Notes: generated from the letters alone by a model not told the origin. A DNA stretch of 64,000 bases from Corynebacterium mendelii (GCF_017307055.1 NZ_JAFLEQ010000003.1:332693-396692); one strand, 5' to 3'. Counted from the stretch's first letter, positions 1 to 10,009 are shown. Program-made: numbers and translations.

Positions 1-2207
1 CCGGCGGGGCGCCCAAACCGGGCGGCGCCGCCCGCCCGGAGGGCGGACGCGGACGCGGTGACCGTGACGGCGCACCGCGCAGCCCCCGCCCCGGCGGCGG
101 CGAGCGACCCGGCGGCGGCCACAGGCCCAGCCCGGCGATGATGCCCTCGCACCCGAACCCGTCGGCCATGCCGTCGAAATCGGCGGCCGGTGGCCGCGGT
201 GGCGGATCGGGTCGGCCGGGCCGTCCCGGTGGCGGCCCCGGCGGTTTCCGCGGTGGCGGACGCGGCGGACGCCGCGGCGGCACTGCAGGTGCGTTCGGAC
301 GCCCCGGTGGAGCCCCGCGCCGTGGACGCAAGTCGAAACGGCAGAAACGCAACGAGTACGAGTCACTGCAGGCACCCAAGGTCGTCGGCGGTGTGCACCT
401 GCCCGACGGCAAGGGCCAGACACTGCGGCTGCGCCGCGGTGCGTCCCTGGGCGATTTCGCCGACAAGATCAACGCCGATGCATCAGAGCTGGTGCAGGCG
501 CTGTTCAACCTGGGCGAGATGGTCACCGCCACCCAGTCGGTCTCCGATGAGACACTGACGCTTCTGGGCGATGAGATGAACTTCAAGGTTGAGGTCGTCT
601 CACCGGAAGATGAGGACCGTGAGCTGCTCGAATCCTTCGACCTGCAGTTCGGCGAGGACGAGGGCGGCGAAGAGGAACTCGAGGTCCGTCCCCCGGTGGT
701 CACCGTCATGGGTCACGTCGACCACGGTAAAACCCGTCTTTTGGACACCATCCGCAAAACCAATGTGGGCGGTGGCGAAGCCGGCGGTATCACCCAGGGC
801 ATCGGTGCCTACCAGGTCACCGTCAAGGACCCGGAAACCGGCAGCGACCGGCGGGTAACCTTCCTGGACACCCCCGGCCACGAGGCGTTTACCGCCATGC
901 GTGCCCGTGGTGCCCAGTCCACCGACATCGCGATCCTGGTGGTCGCCGCCGACGACGGTGTCATGCCGCAGACGGTGGAAGCGATCAACCATGCGAAAGC
1001 GGCCGATGTGCCGATCGTGGTGGCGGTCAACAAGATCGACAAGGAAGGTGCCTCCCCGGACAAGATCCGCGGCCAGCTGACCGAATACGGTCTGGTTCCC
1101 GAGGAATACGGTGGCGACACCCAGTTCGTCGACATCTCCGCCAAGCAGAACCTCAACATTCCGGAGCTGCTGGAAGCGGTGCTGTTGACCGCCGACGCGG
1201 AGCTGGATCTGCGCGCCAACCCGGACATGGACGCCCAGGGTGTGGCCATTGAGGCCCACCTCGACCGCGGCCGCGGCCCGGTGGCCACCGTCATCGTGCA
1301 GCGCGGTACCCTGCGTGTCGGTGACTCGATCGTGGCAGGCGACGCCCACGGACGTGTGCGCCGCATGGTCGACGAGTTCGGCCACGACGTTGATGAGGCA
1401 GGACCTGCCCGCCCGGTACAGGTGCAGGGTCTGTCCTCGGTACCCGGTGCCGGCGATAATCTGCTGGTGGTTGAAGACGACCGGGTTGCCCGGCAGATCG
1501 CCGACAAGCGCAACGCCCGCCGCCGCAACGCCATGCAGGCGAAAAACCGCAAGCGCGTGTCGCTGGAAGATCTGGATGCGGTGCTGAAGGAAACCTCCAC
1601 CCTGAACCTGATCCTCAAGGGCGACAATGCCGGTTCGGTGGAAGCCCTGGAAGAAGCACTGCTCAAGATCGAGGTCGACGACGAGGTTCAGCTCAACATC
1701 ATCGACCGCGGTGTGGGTGCGATCACCCAGACCAACGTCTCCCTGGCCGCCGCCTCGGATGCGGTGATCATCGGCTTCAATGTCCGCTCCGAGGGCAAAG
1801 CCACCGAAGAGGCCAACGCCGAAGGCGTCGAGATGCGCTACTACTCGGTGATCTACCGGGTCATCGAGGACATTGAGCAGGCTCTCAAGGGCATGCTCAA
1901 GCCGATCTACGAGGAAAAGGAAATCGGCCGCGCCGAAATCCGTGCCCTGTTCAAGGCATCCTCTGTCGGTCTCATCGCAGGCTGCATGGTCGAATCCGGC
2001 AAGGTCCGCAGAAACGCCACCATCCGCCTGGTCCGTGACGGCAACGTCATCGCGGAAAAGGCCACCATCGAGTCGCTGCGCCGCGAAAAAGACGACGCGA
2101 CCGAGGTTGCCGCCGGCTACGAATGCGGCATGGTGCTGTCCTACCCGGACATCCAGGTCGACGACATCATCGAGGTCTACGAAATGGTCGAAAAGCCGCG
2201 CGACTGA
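1..2207 (+). CDS. infB: Translation initiation factor IF-2 (5' end missing)
   Basis: GTPase that brings initiator fMet-tRNA to the 30S subunit and promotes subunit joining. The reading frame is already open at base 1, so the true start lies upstream of the window. The first ~110 visible codons are a Gly/Arg/Pro-rich disordered extension typical of actinobacterial IF-2. An IF2_N-like domain follows, then the G domain: G1 GHVDHGKT (711-734), G3 DTPGH (866-880), G4 NKID (1029-1040). The C-terminal beta-barrel domains run to the stop. A perfect-stem terminator follows, and rbfA lies downstream as in other corynebacteria. Identity is certain; only the N-terminus is missing. Confidence 0.98.
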   Translation, partial: GGAPKPGGAARPEGGRGRGDRDGAPRSPRPGGGERPGGGHRPSPAMMPSHPNPSAMPSKSAAGGRGGGSGRPGRPGGGPGGFRGGGRGGRRGGTAGAFGRPGGAPRRGRKSKRQKRNEYESLQAPKVVGGVHLPDGKGQTLRLRRGASLGDFADKINADASELVQALFNLGEMVTATQSVSDETLTLLGDEMNFKVEVVSPEDEDRELLESFDLQFGEDEGGEEELEVRPPVVTVMGHVDHGKTRLLDTIRKTNVGGGEAGGITQGIGAYQVTVKDPETGSDRRVTFLDTPGHEAFTAMRARGAQSTDIAILVVAADDGVMPQTVEAINHAKAADVPIVVAVNKIDKEGASPDKIRGQLTEYGLVPEEYGGDTQFVDISAKQNLNIPELLEAVLLTADAELDLRANPDMDAQGVAIEAHLDRGRGPVATVIVQRGTLRVGDSIVAGDAHGRVRRMVDEFGHDVDEAGPARPVQVQGLSSVPGAGDNLLVVEDDRVARQIADKRNARRRNAMQAKNRKRVSLEDLDAVLKETSTLNLILKGDNAGSVEALEEALLKIEVDDEVQLNIIDRGVGAITQTNVSLAAASDAVIIGFNVRSEGKATEEANAEGVEMRYYSVIYRVIEDIEQALKGMLKPIYEEKEIGRAEIRALFKASSVGLIAGCMVESGKVRRNATIRLVRDGNVIAEKATIESLRREKDDATEVAAGYECGMVLSYPDIQVDDIIEVYEMVEKPRD

Positions 2208-2309
2208 TCCCGCGGCCCCGGATTCCCGCCGCCTCGCACCCCGGTGCCAGGCGGCGGGCAACCGCAAAGAAAAAATCCACCACATGATGTGGCCCCTGTG
2301 ATACCTGCG

Positions 2310-2373
2310 CCCGCCGCCGGTGACACCCCGCCAACCCGGCGGTGTCACCGGCGGCGGGTGTTTTTTCTTTTTT
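2310..2373 (+). terminator. Rho-independent terminator after infB
   Basis: A perfect 18-bp inverted repeat (2310-2327 with 2341-2358) with a 13-nt loop is followed by two T-runs. This is a classic strong intrinsic terminator and separates infB from rbfA. The rest of the 390-bp gap holds a probable rbfA promoter (TTGACTAAAGT, about 2524-2534, -10 TAAAGT) and no gene. Confidence 0.9.
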
Positions 2374-2597
2374 CCTTCACGCAAAAAATACTCCCGGTGC
2401 CCCGGTGCCCCGGTGCCGGATTCACACCGGGCTGACACGGCACAAGCCGCGGCATCCCCGCCCGGGTGTTCGTGCAGCTGTCGTATCGACATACCCCGGC
2501 GGAGTGGGAGCGGGCCGGCAGCGTTGACTAAAGTCGTGGGCAGACAACCGAAGATGACGTGAAGAACAAAACAACACCTACCAAGGAGATGATCGCC

Positions 2598-3029
2598 GTG
2601 GTCGACCACGCACGGGCAGCCCGGATGGCCAAAAGAATATTGACGATTGTGGCCGACGCCATCGAGCGCGAGGTCAAAGACCGCCGTTTCGAATACGTCA
2701 CCATCACCGACTGCCGGGTCACCGGGGATCTGCACGACGCGACGGTGTTCTACACGGTCCGCGGTGAGACCATTGACGCCGACCCCGATGAAGACGCTGC
2801 CGCCGAAGCCTTCAAACGCGCCCGCGGCCAGCTCCGCAAAATCGTCGGCGACCAGCTGAGTGTCCGCTTCACCCCGACACTGACCTTCACCCTGGACACT
2901 GTTCCGGAAACCTCGGCGGAGATGGAGGAAATACTGGCCCGGGCGCGCGCCCGCGACGAGGAAACAGCCCGGCAGCGGCAGGGCAAAAAACCGGCCGGTG
3001 ATGCGGACCCGTACAAAAAGACCGACTAG
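2598..3029 (+). CDS. rbfA: 30S ribosome-binding factor A (RbfA)
   Basis: Binds the 30S subunit and helps 16S rRNA 5'-end maturation. The protein is 143 aa with a single KH-like RbfA domain starting [13 protein letters not shown] and a charged tail. I chose the GTG at 2598 because AAGGAG sits at 2583-2588, 9 nt upstream, and family members begin at this residue; an ATG at 2559 is in frame but has no better ribosome-binding site. It follows infB, the usual order, but a strong terminator between them suggests its own promoter. Confidence 0.95.
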   Translation: MVDHARAARMAKRILTIVADAIEREVKDRRFEYVTITDCRVTGDLHDATVFYTVRGETIDADPDEDAAAEAFKRARGQLRKIVGDQLSVRFTPTLTFTLDTVPETSAEMEEILARARARDEETARQRQGKKPAGDADPYKKTD

Positions 3030-3115
3030 ACGCAGCTGTGTCCACCCCGGCCGGCGCATTTTTCACCCCACCCATCACATGAGCACCCCACCCCCGGGGG
3101 AGGAGAGGCACCACA

Positions 3116-4135
3116 ATGAGCGGCAGTAACCCCCACCTGTGGGCGGATGAGAGCGCCTTCGATTTCGGCGCTGTCGACGAGTGTGTCGCAGGCGCACGCG
3201 CCGTGGCGGTGATCGGCCACATCCGCCCCGACGCCGATGCCATCGGTTCGGTCAACGCGCTGGTGGAGGTTCTCGGCAACCGCGGTATCGATGCCAAAGG
3301 TTTCATCGGCTACCGCGGGCAGATCGATGCCACTTTGCGGAGCCTGCCGGGAACCGGGCGCATCAGTTTCACCGGTAGTCTGCCGGGGAAATTCGACACG
3401 GTCATCACCGTTGACTGCGGGGATCTGGGCCGGACCGGCCTTATGGCCGATGCGGTGGGACAGAGGGGACAGGCCGGGCGCCTGGTGGTGATTGACCACC
3501 ACGCCACCAACCCCGGGTTCGGCAGCCTCAATTGCGTGGCCGGCGGCTGGGAATCAACCACCCTGCTGTTGTGGCGGTGGTTTGTCCACTCCGGTGACTC
3601 CATCACCCCGACGATTGCCCACAACCTGTATGCGGGACTGGTCTCGGACACCGGGTCGTTCAGATGGGGAAGCGCGCGCATGCACGTCATGGCCCGGGCA
3701 ATGGTGGAAGCCGGGGTTGATTCCCGGGCTATCGCCACCGATCTGTTTGACCGCACCAGCGTCGGTGATCTGGCGCTGAAAGGGCGGATTCTGGCCGGGA
3801 TGCGGGTCGTTGAGGTAGCCGGTACCGGCTACCGGTTTTGTGCTCTTGTCGCCGACCATGACACCATCGCCGGGCACACTATGGCGGCGGTGGAATCGCT
3901 GTGCGGGACAATCCGGGCGGTGGACGGCACCGACTTCGGCGTCCTGGTCAAAGAATATGTGCCGGGAACCTGGCAGGTGTCGTTTCGCTCCTCCGGGCTT
4001 GTGATCAGCCCGATTGCCGTTCGTCTGGGGGGCGGCGGACATGATCTCGCGGCAGGCTGCACCATTGTTGCCGACAGTGCTGACGCGGTTACCGCCACTA
4101 TTGCCGAGGCAGCCGGGCAGGAATTGTCCGGCTAA
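3116..4135 (+). CDS. nrnA: DHH-family phosphoesterase (NrnA/CnpB type)
   Basis: 339 aa with both DHH and DHHA1 domains. Visible motifs are HIRPDADAIGS (metal-binding Asp residues), VDCGD, the signature DHH in VVIDHHATNP, and the C-terminal GGGGHDLAAG of the DHHA1 domain. Relatives degrade short oligoribonucleotides and 3'-phosphoadenosine 5'-phosphate; the mycobacterial orthologue at this locus (Rv2837c) also cleaves c-di-AMP/pApA. A strong ribosome-binding site (GGGGAGGAGAGG) precedes the ATG. The position between rbfA and the MATE gene is conserved in Corynebacteriales. Exact substrate is inferred. Confidence 0.92.
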   Translation: MSGSNPHLWADESAFDFGAVDECVAGARAVAVIGHIRPDADAIGSVNALVEVLGNRGIDAKGFIGYRGQIDATLRSLPGTGRISFTGSLPGKFDTVITVDCGDLGRTGLMADAVGQRGQAGRLVVIDHHATNPGFGSLNCVAGGWESTTLLLWRWFVHSGDSITPTIAHNLYAGLVSDTGSFRWGSARMHVMARAMVEAGVDSRAIATDLFDRTSVGDLALKGRILAGMRVVEVAGTGYRFCALVADHDTIAGHTMAAVESLCGTIRAVDGTDFGVLVKEYVPGTWQVSFRSSGLVISPIAVRLGGGGHDLAAGCTIVADSADAVTATIAEAAGQELSG

Positions 4136-4293
4136 AGGCAGGGCCGCGGCACCGTGTGACGGCGCCGCGGCGGTTTGTCCCGTGGAGTAGGGTGTAGCCG
4201 GTGAATCGGGGCGCCCCACCGTGACCGGGGGCTCCGGTCGGCATATCCGTCCGAAATGTCAGGTTTTTCAAAAAAGGAGATCCAAGCACCGCC

Positions 4294-5664
4294 GTGTCAC
4301 AACAAAGCCCGGAGGAGAAGTCTCCTCAGCCAACCGACCGGACAGCCACCGGCCTCGAGGGAACCGATCTGAACAAGGTCGGGGTGTGGGATGTGCTGCG
4401 CCTGGCCCTTCCCGCCTTGGGTGTGCTGGCGGCAACACCGCTGTACCTGCTGCTCGATACGGCCGTGGTCGGCCGGTTGGGGGAGGGGGACCTGGCGGCT
4501 TTGGGCGCGGCCACCACCATTCAGGCGGTGGTCACCACCCAGCTGACCTTCCTGTCCTACGGCACCACCGCCCGGGCGGCCCGGCTGTTTGGGGCGGGAC
4601 GGCAAACCGACGCCATCGCCGAGGGCGTGCAGGCAACCTGGGTGGCCGTCAGCGTCGGTGTGCTGCTGGCGGCGATCATCGTGGTGGGTGCCCCGCAGTT
4701 CACCCTGTGGCTTGCCGCCGATGAGTTTGTTGCCGCGGAAGCCACCACCTGGCTGCGGGTGGCCGGCTGCGGTATCCCGCTGATCCTGATGACCATGGCC
4801 GGAAACGGGTGGCTCCGCGGGGTGCAAAACACCCGCCTGCCGCTGTATTTCACACTGGCCGGTGTTATTCCCTCAGCAGTGCTGGTGCCGGTGCTGGTGG
4901 GCCACCACGGCATTGTCGGCTCGGCGTGGGCCAACCTCATCGGGGAGACAATCACCTCGCTTGCTTTCGTGGGTTGTTTGTACCGCTGGCACCACGGCTC
5001 GTGGACACCACAGCCGGCGGTGATGAAAAAACAGCTGGTCATGGGGCGGGATTTGATCGCCCGTTCGCTGAGCTTCCAGATTGCCTTCCTGTCCGCGGCG
5101 GCTGTCGCAGGGCGTTTCGGCTCCGCTTCCCTGGCCGCCCACCAGGTGCTGCTGCAGCTGTGGAGTTTCTTGACGATGGTGCTGGATTCACTGGCCATTG
5201 CCGCCCAGGCTCTCATCGGGGCTGCGCTGGGCGGGGCGAGTGCGAAACTGGCCCGCGATGTCGGCTACCGCATCACCGTCTGGTCCACCATGCTCGCCGC
5301 GGTAATGGCCGTGATCTTCGGTGCCGGGTACACGGTCATTCCGCGGATATTCACCCAGTCGCCGGGGGTGCTGGCGGCCATGGCCACCCCGTGGTGGCTG
5401 ATGGTGGCCATGATTGTCATCGGCGGTGTGGTCTTCGCCCTGGACGGGGTGCTGCTGGGCGCGGGCGATGTGGCCTTTTTGCGCAACGCCACCATTGCCG
5501 GTGTCCTGATCGGTTTCGTGCCCGGGGTATGGCTGGCCCTTGTCTTCGATGCCGGGCTGACCGGTGTGTGGATGGGGCTGGTGGTGTTTATGGTGCTGCG
5601 CCTGGGCTTTGTGGTGTGGCGTTTCTCGTCGATGAAATGGGCCCGGCAGGGTGTGGACAGGTAA
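4294..5664 (+). CDS. dinF: MATE-family efflux transporter (DinF-like)
   Basis: 456 aa integral membrane protein with about 12 hydrophobic segments and an N-terminal charged tail (about 30 aa). It starts with a GTG at 4294, with AAGGAG at 4276-4281. The family exports cationic compounds using Na+ or H+ gradients. Location right after nrnA matches the actinobacterial dinF locus. A TAGGGT -10 element lies near 4187. The substrate cannot be told from sequence, and the symbol rests on family and location. Confidence 0.88.
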   Translation: MSQQSPEEKSPQPTDRTATGLEGTDLNKVGVWDVLRLALPALGVLAATPLYLLLDTAVVGRLGEGDLAALGAATTIQAVVTTQLTFLSYGTTARAARLFGAGRQTDAIAEGVQATWVAVSVGVLLAAIIVVGAPQFTLWLAADEFVAAEATTWLRVAGCGIPLILMTMAGNGWLRGVQNTRLPLYFTLAGVIPSAVLVPVLVGHHGIVGSAWANLIGETITSLAFVGCLYRWHHGSWTPQPAVMKKQLVMGRDLIARSLSFQIAFLSAAAVAGRFGSASLAAHQVLLQLWSFLTMVLDSLAIAAQALIGAALGGASAKLARDVGYRITVWSTMLAAVMAVIFGAGYTVIPRIFTQSPGVLAAMATPWWLMVAMIVIGGVVFALDGVLLGAGDVAFLRNATIAGVLIGFVPGVWLALVFDAGLTGVWMGLVVFMVLRLGFVVWRFSSMKWARQGVDR

Positions 5665-5850
5665 CGGGCGGGCCGGGGAAATCGACACACCCTGAGAAGG
5701 CGCCGCATTGAAAAAGGACACATCCCACTTGGTGTGGCGCATCAACCCACCGGGGCCGGTGTCCTGCGGCATAATGGTTTCCGTCGGCCATCCGCCGCGG
5801 GGCGCGGCAGACAACAGATATCGGCGCGGGCAACAAGGAGGTGACCGCCG

Positions 5851-6660
5851 GTGAAACACACTCTGTGGGCGGTCGCGGACCTGCACGGGGCAGTCAAAGA
5901 CAACCGTCCGATGATTGATTCGATTGCCCCGGACAACCCCGCCGACTGGTTGATTGTGGCCGGTGATGTCGCCGAACGCACCGAACTTGTCACCGAGATC
6001 CTCTCCTCGCTGCGCAGGCGTTTCGCCACCGTGGTCTGGGCGCCGGGCAACCACGAGCTTTTCTGCCGTTCCACCGACCGCCACCAGGGCCGGGCCAAAT
6101 ACGACGAATTGGTGGCGGCCTGCCGCTCGATTGATGTACTCACCCCGGAAGACCCGTTCCCCATGTTCCACGGGGTGACGGTGGTGCCGCTTTTCACCCT
6201 CTACGACTATTCCTTCCGCATGGCCGGGATGAGCGTGGAGCAGGCTGTCCAGGCCGCCCACGACCGGCAGGTGGTGATGACCGACCAGTTCGCCATTGCC
6301 CCCTTCGTCGATATCCGTGCCTGGTGCTGGGACCGGCTGGCGTATTCGGTGAAAAGACTCGGCAAAATCTCCGGGCCGACTATTTTGGTCAACCATTGGC
6401 CGCTGGTGATCGAACCGGTGGAAAAACTCGCCTTCCCCGAATTGTCGCTGTGGTGCGGTACCCGGCACACCAGAAGCTGGGGCGCGCGCTACGGGGCGCA
6501 GGCGGTGGTCTACGGGCATCTGCACACCCCCGGCATCACCACCGTCGACAATGTGCCGCATATCGAGGTTTCTCTGGGCTATCCGCGGGAATGGCGCCGC
6601 GAGCGCCCCGACTGGCGCTGGCCCTACCCGGTCATGGAGGTCGATGATGGCCGCCCATGA
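5851..6660 (+). CDS. Metallophosphoesterase, probable phosphopantetheinyl hydrolase (PptH-like)
   Basis: 269 aa calcineurin-like phosphoesterase. Metal-ligand motifs are in order: ADLHG near the N-terminus, AGDVAE, GNHELF, VNHWP and GHLHTPG. It starts at GTG 5851 after an AAGGAGG site at 5835-5841. Its end overlaps the start of the phosphopantetheinyl transferase gene by 14 nt, so the two are translationally coupled. In Mycobacterium tuberculosis the same pair is Rv2795c (PptH, which removes phosphopantetheine from carrier proteins) and Rv2794c (PptT). The PptH role here is inferred from this conserved pairing. Confidence 0.88.
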   Translation: MKHTLWAVADLHGAVKDNRPMIDSIAPDNPADWLIVAGDVAERTELVTEILSSLRRRFATVVWAPGNHELFCRSTDRHQGRAKYDELVAACRSIDVLTPEDPFPMFHGVTVVPLFTLYDYSFRMAGMSVEQAVQAAHDRQVVMTDQFAIAPFVDIRAWCWDRLAYSVKRLGKISGPTILVNHWPLVIEPVEKLAFPELSLWCGTRHTRSWGARYGAQAVVYGHLHTPGITTVDNVPHIEVSLGYPREWRRERPDWRWPYPVMEVDDGRP

Positions 6661-7324
6661 CCTGTTCCCGCAGTCAGCGAAGCTGAGATGGATTCTCAGA
6701 CACGGTGACAACGAGTCCCTCGAGCATCTGCCGGGGTTGTTCGACGAAGAGAAAACACTGGTGGAATCCAGTGTCATCGTGCGCAAATCACAGTTTGCCG
6801 ACGCCCGCTGGTGCGCCCACCGTGCCCTGGAGGAGCTGGGGATCGGCGCCGGGAAACCCATCACCCGCGGTAAACGGGGCATGCCGGTTTTTCCCCCGGC
6901 GGTGACAGGTTCGATCACCCATTCCGGTGGTTTCAGGGCCGCGGTTGTCGCCCCCCGGAGGTTTGTCGCCTCGATCGGCATTGATGCCGAACCCGCCGAG
7001 GAACTTCCCTACCCGCTGGTCTATTCCATCGCCCGGGACAATGAGCAGCGGCAGATCGCCCGGCTGCGTTGCCAAGGCCTGGGATATGCCGACCGGCTGC
7101 TGTTTTGCGCCAAGGAAGCCACCTACAAAGCGTGGTTCCCGTTGACCTTCCGGTGGCTTGATTTCGATCAGGCGGAAATAGACATCCGCACGGACGGCAC
7201 CTTCATCTCTTATCTTCTGGTCCGCCCCACCCCGGTGCCGTTTATCGCCGGCCGGTGGACGGTCAGCAACGGGTTCGTCATTGCCGCCACCAGTGTCCCG
7301 GCCGCCGATATGCTGAAATCCTAG
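6647..7324 (+). CDS. pptT: 4'-phosphopantetheinyl transferase (PptT/Sfp type)
   Basis: Transfers phosphopantetheine from CoA to acyl- and peptidyl-carrier proteins, here most likely fatty-acid synthase I and the mycolate polyketide synthase. 225 aa. Motifs of the Sfp/EntD superfamily are present: GKRGMPVFP, GSITHSGGF, the Mg-binding GIDAEP, and FCAKEATYKAW. I prefer ATG 6647 (GGAGG 6 nt upstream) over the adjacent in-frame ATG 6644. It overlaps the upstream phosphoesterase gene and is followed by convergent truB. Confidence 0.93.
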   Translation: MAAHDLFPQSAKLRWILRHGDNESLEHLPGLFDEEKTLVESSVIVRKSQFADARWCAHRALEELGIGAGKPITRGKRGMPVFPPAVTGSITHSGGFRAAVVAPRRFVASIGIDAEPAEELPYPLVYSIARDNEQRQIARLRCQGLGYADRLLFCAKEATYKAWFPLTFRWLDFDQAEIDIRTDGTFISYLLVRPTPVPFIAGRWTVSNGFVIAATSVPAADMLKS

Positions 7325-7421
7325 AAATACCGGCCATCCCGATCGGTGAGGTGTTATTCCGGCGGGCGTTTGCGCTCACCCCCGGCCCCCGGAGGGGGAT
7401 GGGGCGTAACCGTGAAAAATC

Positions 7422-8351
7422 CTAAAGGGTGGACGGGCGCGCCACGAACACCGTGGCCAGCCGTTTGCCGGATTCTTTGACCAGCGCCACTGTTTTCCCG
7501 TCCGGGCCGACAGCTGCGTGCACACCCGTCAGCCCCACAGGGTCAAGCCACTTGCCCTGGGCGAGGGCACGGGCCTGGTCGGCGCTGACATCAAAGCGCG
7601 GGTAGCAGCGGGCCAGGGCCTCATCGATGGTGATTGTCACCGCCGGATCGGCTTCCAGCTGGTCGATCGTGATTGCTTCCCCGATGGTGAACGGGCCGAC
7701 GGCGGTTCTGCGCAAACTCCCCAGATGCGCCCCGGTCCCGGCAGCCTGCCCCAGGTCGCGGGCCAGCGCCCTGATGTAGGTGCCGGAGGAACAGTCAACC
7801 ACCACATCCACATCGGCATACCCATCGTGGACCCGGACATCGGAGACGACATCCAGACGGCTGATGGTCACCGGGCGGGCCGGAATATCGACTTCTTCGC
7901 CCTCACGGACCCGCTGGTGGGCGCGTTTGCCGGCGATTTTGATGGCACTGACACTGCTGGGTTTCTGCATGATATCGCCGGTGAAGCGACCGGCCAGCTC
8001 GTCGATGGTGGCGCGCGTGAGTCCGGAGGCATCGGCCCGGGAGGTTTCCTCGCCCGCGGCATCCTCGGTGGTGGTGGTCATCCCGAAACGGATGGTGGCC
8101 CGGTAGGTCTTGTCCAGCCCCACCAGATGGGCCAGGGTTTTGGTGCCCCGGTTGATGCCGGTGACCAGCACCCCGGTGGCCATGGGGTCGAGGGTTCCGG
8201 CGTGACCGACCTTTTTCGTTTTCATCGCCCGCCGGGTTGTCGCCACCACGTCATGGGAGGTCAACCCCTGCGGCTTGTCGATAATGACCAGTCCTGAGTC
8301 GGCCAAAGGGTCGGTCGGTCTGGCAGGGCGCGGGGAATCTGTGGTGTCCAT
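7422..8351 (-). CDS. truB: tRNA pseudouridine(55) synthase TruB
   Basis: Makes pseudouridine 55 in the T-loop of tRNAs. 309 aa. The motif GHAGTLDPMATGVL contains the catalytic Asp, and SGTYIRALARDLG and a C-terminal PUA-like region are also visible. The start ATG (8351) has no ribosome-binding site but lies 9 nt after a TAGGGT -10 element, so the mRNA is probably leaderless. Transcribed away from ribF. Confidence 0.96.
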   Translation of the reverse strand: MDTTDSPRPARPTDPLADSGLVIIDKPQGLTSHDVVATTRRAMKTKKVGHAGTLDPMATGVLVTGINRGTKTLAHLVGLDKTYRATIRFGMTTTTEDAAGEETSRADASGLTRATIDELAGRFTGDIMQKPSSVSAIKIAGKRAHQRVREGEEVDIPARPVTISRLDVVSDVRVHDGYADVDVVVDCSSGTYIRALARDLGQAAGTGAHLGSLRRTAVGPFTIGEAITIDQLEADPAVTITIDEALARCYPRFDVSADQARALAQGKWLDPVGLTGVHAAVGPDGKTVALVKESGKRLATVFVARPSTL

Positions 8352-8407
8352 GATTTAAAAACCCTACCTGCTCTGCCGGTGGCGCCCATCACGTAGTGTG
8401 TTGTGAC
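8352..8407. promoter_or_regulatory. Divergent leaderless promoters of truB and ribF
   Basis: This 56-bp gap separates two divergent starts. On the minus strand TAGGGT occupies 8361-8366, 9 nt before the truB ATG. On the plus strand TAGTGT occupies 8394-8399, 8 nt before the ribF GTG. Neither gene has a Shine-Dalgarno sequence. The two -10 hexamers are only 27 bp apart, so the polymerase footprints must overlap. This is inferred from sequence alone. Confidence 0.55.
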
Positions 8408-9391
8408 GTGGATATTTGGTACGGACTCGACGAGGTTTCCCCCGGTTCAACCGGAAGCGTCGTCACCATCGGCGTTTTTGACGGTGTGCACCGCGGGCAC
8501 AGGGCCCTGATCACCGATGCGGTCACCCGTGCCCGTGAGACGGGTTCGGCTGCGGTGTGTCTTTCTTTCGACCCGCATCCGCTGTCGGTGATCGCCCCTG
8601 ACCGGATGCCACCGCTTCTGGCCCCGGTCGCGGAGCGTAAACACCTGGTCGAACAACTCGGGGTCGACCACATGCTGGCCCTGGAATTCACCCGTGATTT
8701 GGCGGCGATGTCCCCGGCGGAGTTTTTCTCCCACATCCTGGTTGACACCCTCGATGCCCGCGCGGTGTTTGTTGGCGCCAACTTCACGTTCGGCCACCGG
8801 GCGTCGGGCACCACTGAGACACTGAAGGATTTGGGCCGGGCCTACGGGGTGGATGTGGTTGTCCATGATCTGCTCACCGACACCAGCGGCCGTACCGTCA
8901 GTTCCTCCACCATCAGGACAAGCCTCAGCCGGGGCGATGTCGCCGACGCCCGCCGGCTTTTGGGACGGCCGTTCGCGGTGACCGGAACCGTGGCCCGGGG
9001 GGCGGGACGCGGCGGCCGGGAGCTGGGCTACCCGACGGCGAACCTGTATTTTCCCGACAGCTGCGCGATCCCCGCCGATGGGGTTTACTGCGGCTATTTC
9101 ACCATCACCGGCAACGAGGCTGTCGATGGGGACATGCAGCCGGGTATCCGTTACCCCACGGCGGTCAGTGTCGGGACCAACCCGACCTTCAATGATGTGC
9201 GGCGCTCGGTGGAGGCCTTCGTGCTCGACCGGGACGCCGATCTGTACGGCAGGGAAGTCACCGTTGAATTCATCGACCGTATCCGCGGCATGGAAAAATT
9301 CAACGGTGTCGATGATCTGCTGGCCGCCATGGACCGGGATGTGAAAAAAACCCGCGCCATCCTGGACAATGAGGCGCACAGCGCCGGGTGA
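8408..9391 (+). CDS. ribF: Bifunctional riboflavin kinase/FAD synthetase
   Basis: Converts riboflavin to FMN and FMN to FAD. 327 aa. The N-terminal adenylyltransferase domain shows GVFDGVHRGHRAL and FDPHPLSV and the later SSSTIR motif. The C-terminal kinase domain begins near GYPTANLYFP and carries SVGTNPTF. I chose GTG 8408 because relatives begin (M/V)DIWYGL and a -10 element lies 8 nt upstream; GTG 8396 in frame is a less likely alternative. No FMN riboswitch is present. Confidence 0.95.
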   Translation: MDIWYGLDEVSPGSTGSVVTIGVFDGVHRGHRALITDAVTRARETGSAAVCLSFDPHPLSVIAPDRMPPLLAPVAERKHLVEQLGVDHMLALEFTRDLAAMSPAEFFSHILVDTLDARAVFVGANFTFGHRASGTTETLKDLGRAYGVDVVVHDLLTDTSGRTVSSSTIRTSLSRGDVADARRLLGRPFAVTGTVARGAGRGGRELGYPTANLYFPDSCAIPADGVYCGYFTITGNEAVDGDMQPGIRYPTAVSVGTNPTFNDVRRSVEAFVLDRDADLYGREVTVEFIDRIRGMEKFNGVDDLLAAMDRDVKKTRAILDNEAHSAG

Positions 9392-9667
9392 CAGTGCGAT
9401 CGGGGGTGCCCCGGAACAAAATCCATTGGCGCCGCCGGGCAAAAGCCGCACCGTCGGCGCCGGATGCCGGGGAGCTGCCGCCGGACACCGGCACAACCAA
9501 CCGATTGGTCTGGTCGGTTCCGGTTGTGGTAGTCTTCCCCAGTCCGGTCGACTGCGGTCCACAGCAGTTTACCGGCACCGGCCAGACATAAAGGGCCTGG
9601 GAATTCCCGGGGCCACCCGGCCGGTTGTGTTCATGTGGACTGAAACACTTTCAAGGAGTAACCAACC

Positions 9668-9937
9668 ATGGCGCTGTCCGCCGCACAGAAAAAAGACATC
9701 CTCAAAGAGTTCGGCCTGCACGAGACCGATACCGGCTCCCCGGAAGCACAGGTTGCCCTGCTGACCCAGCGCATCCGCGAACTCACCGAGCACCTGAAGA
9801 CCCACAAGCACGACCACCACTCCCGTCGTGGCCTGCTGCTGCTGGTCGGTCGCCGCAAGGGCCTGCTGAAGTACCTGCAGTCCAACAACGTCGAGCGCTA
9901 CCGTGACCTCATCTCACGTCTGGGTCTTCGCCGCTAA
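9668..9937 (+). CDS. rpsO: 30S ribosomal protein S15
   Basis: 89 aa, the usual length. It binds the central domain of 16S rRNA. The sequence contains the diagnostic [15 protein letters not shown] and [15 protein letters not shown] stretches. CAAGGAG lies about 9 nt before the ATG. A TAGTCT -10 element lies near 9529. A strong terminator follows, and pnp is the next gene, the common rpsO-pnp order. Confidence 0.98.
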   Translation: MALSAAQKKDILKEFGLHETDTGSPEAQVALLTQRIRELTEHLKTHKHDHHSRRGLLLLVGRRKGLLKYLQSNNVERYRDLISRLGLRR

Positions 9938-9968
9938 AGGTTTTTTCAGCACATACAGACCTTTCCCG

Positions 9969-10009
9969 CCGACCGTGGTTTTTCATTGGAAAAACCACGG
10001 TCGGTTTTT
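9969..10009 (+). terminator. Terminator after rpsO
   Basis: A perfect 16-bp stem (9969-9984 with 9989-10004) with a 4-nt loop is followed by TTTTT. The remaining bases up to the pnp start (10010-10511) hold a probable pnp promoter (TAGTGT near 10389) and no recognisable gene. Confidence 0.9.

Noticed and set aside
600..3059. Long 819-aa open frame antisense to infB and rbfA
   Set aside because: It is a shadow caused by high GC at third codon positions; its composition (His, Gln, Gly, Val mixtures) matches no protein and it covers two certain genes.
4199..4225. Seven-codon leader frame (GTG 4200) before the MATE gene
   Set aside because: Short frames after a -10 element are expected by chance; nothing links it to regulation.
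5188..6981. 597-aa antisense frame over the MATE and phosphoesterase genes
   Set aside because: Same GC-driven artefact; three well-supported genes lie on the other strand.
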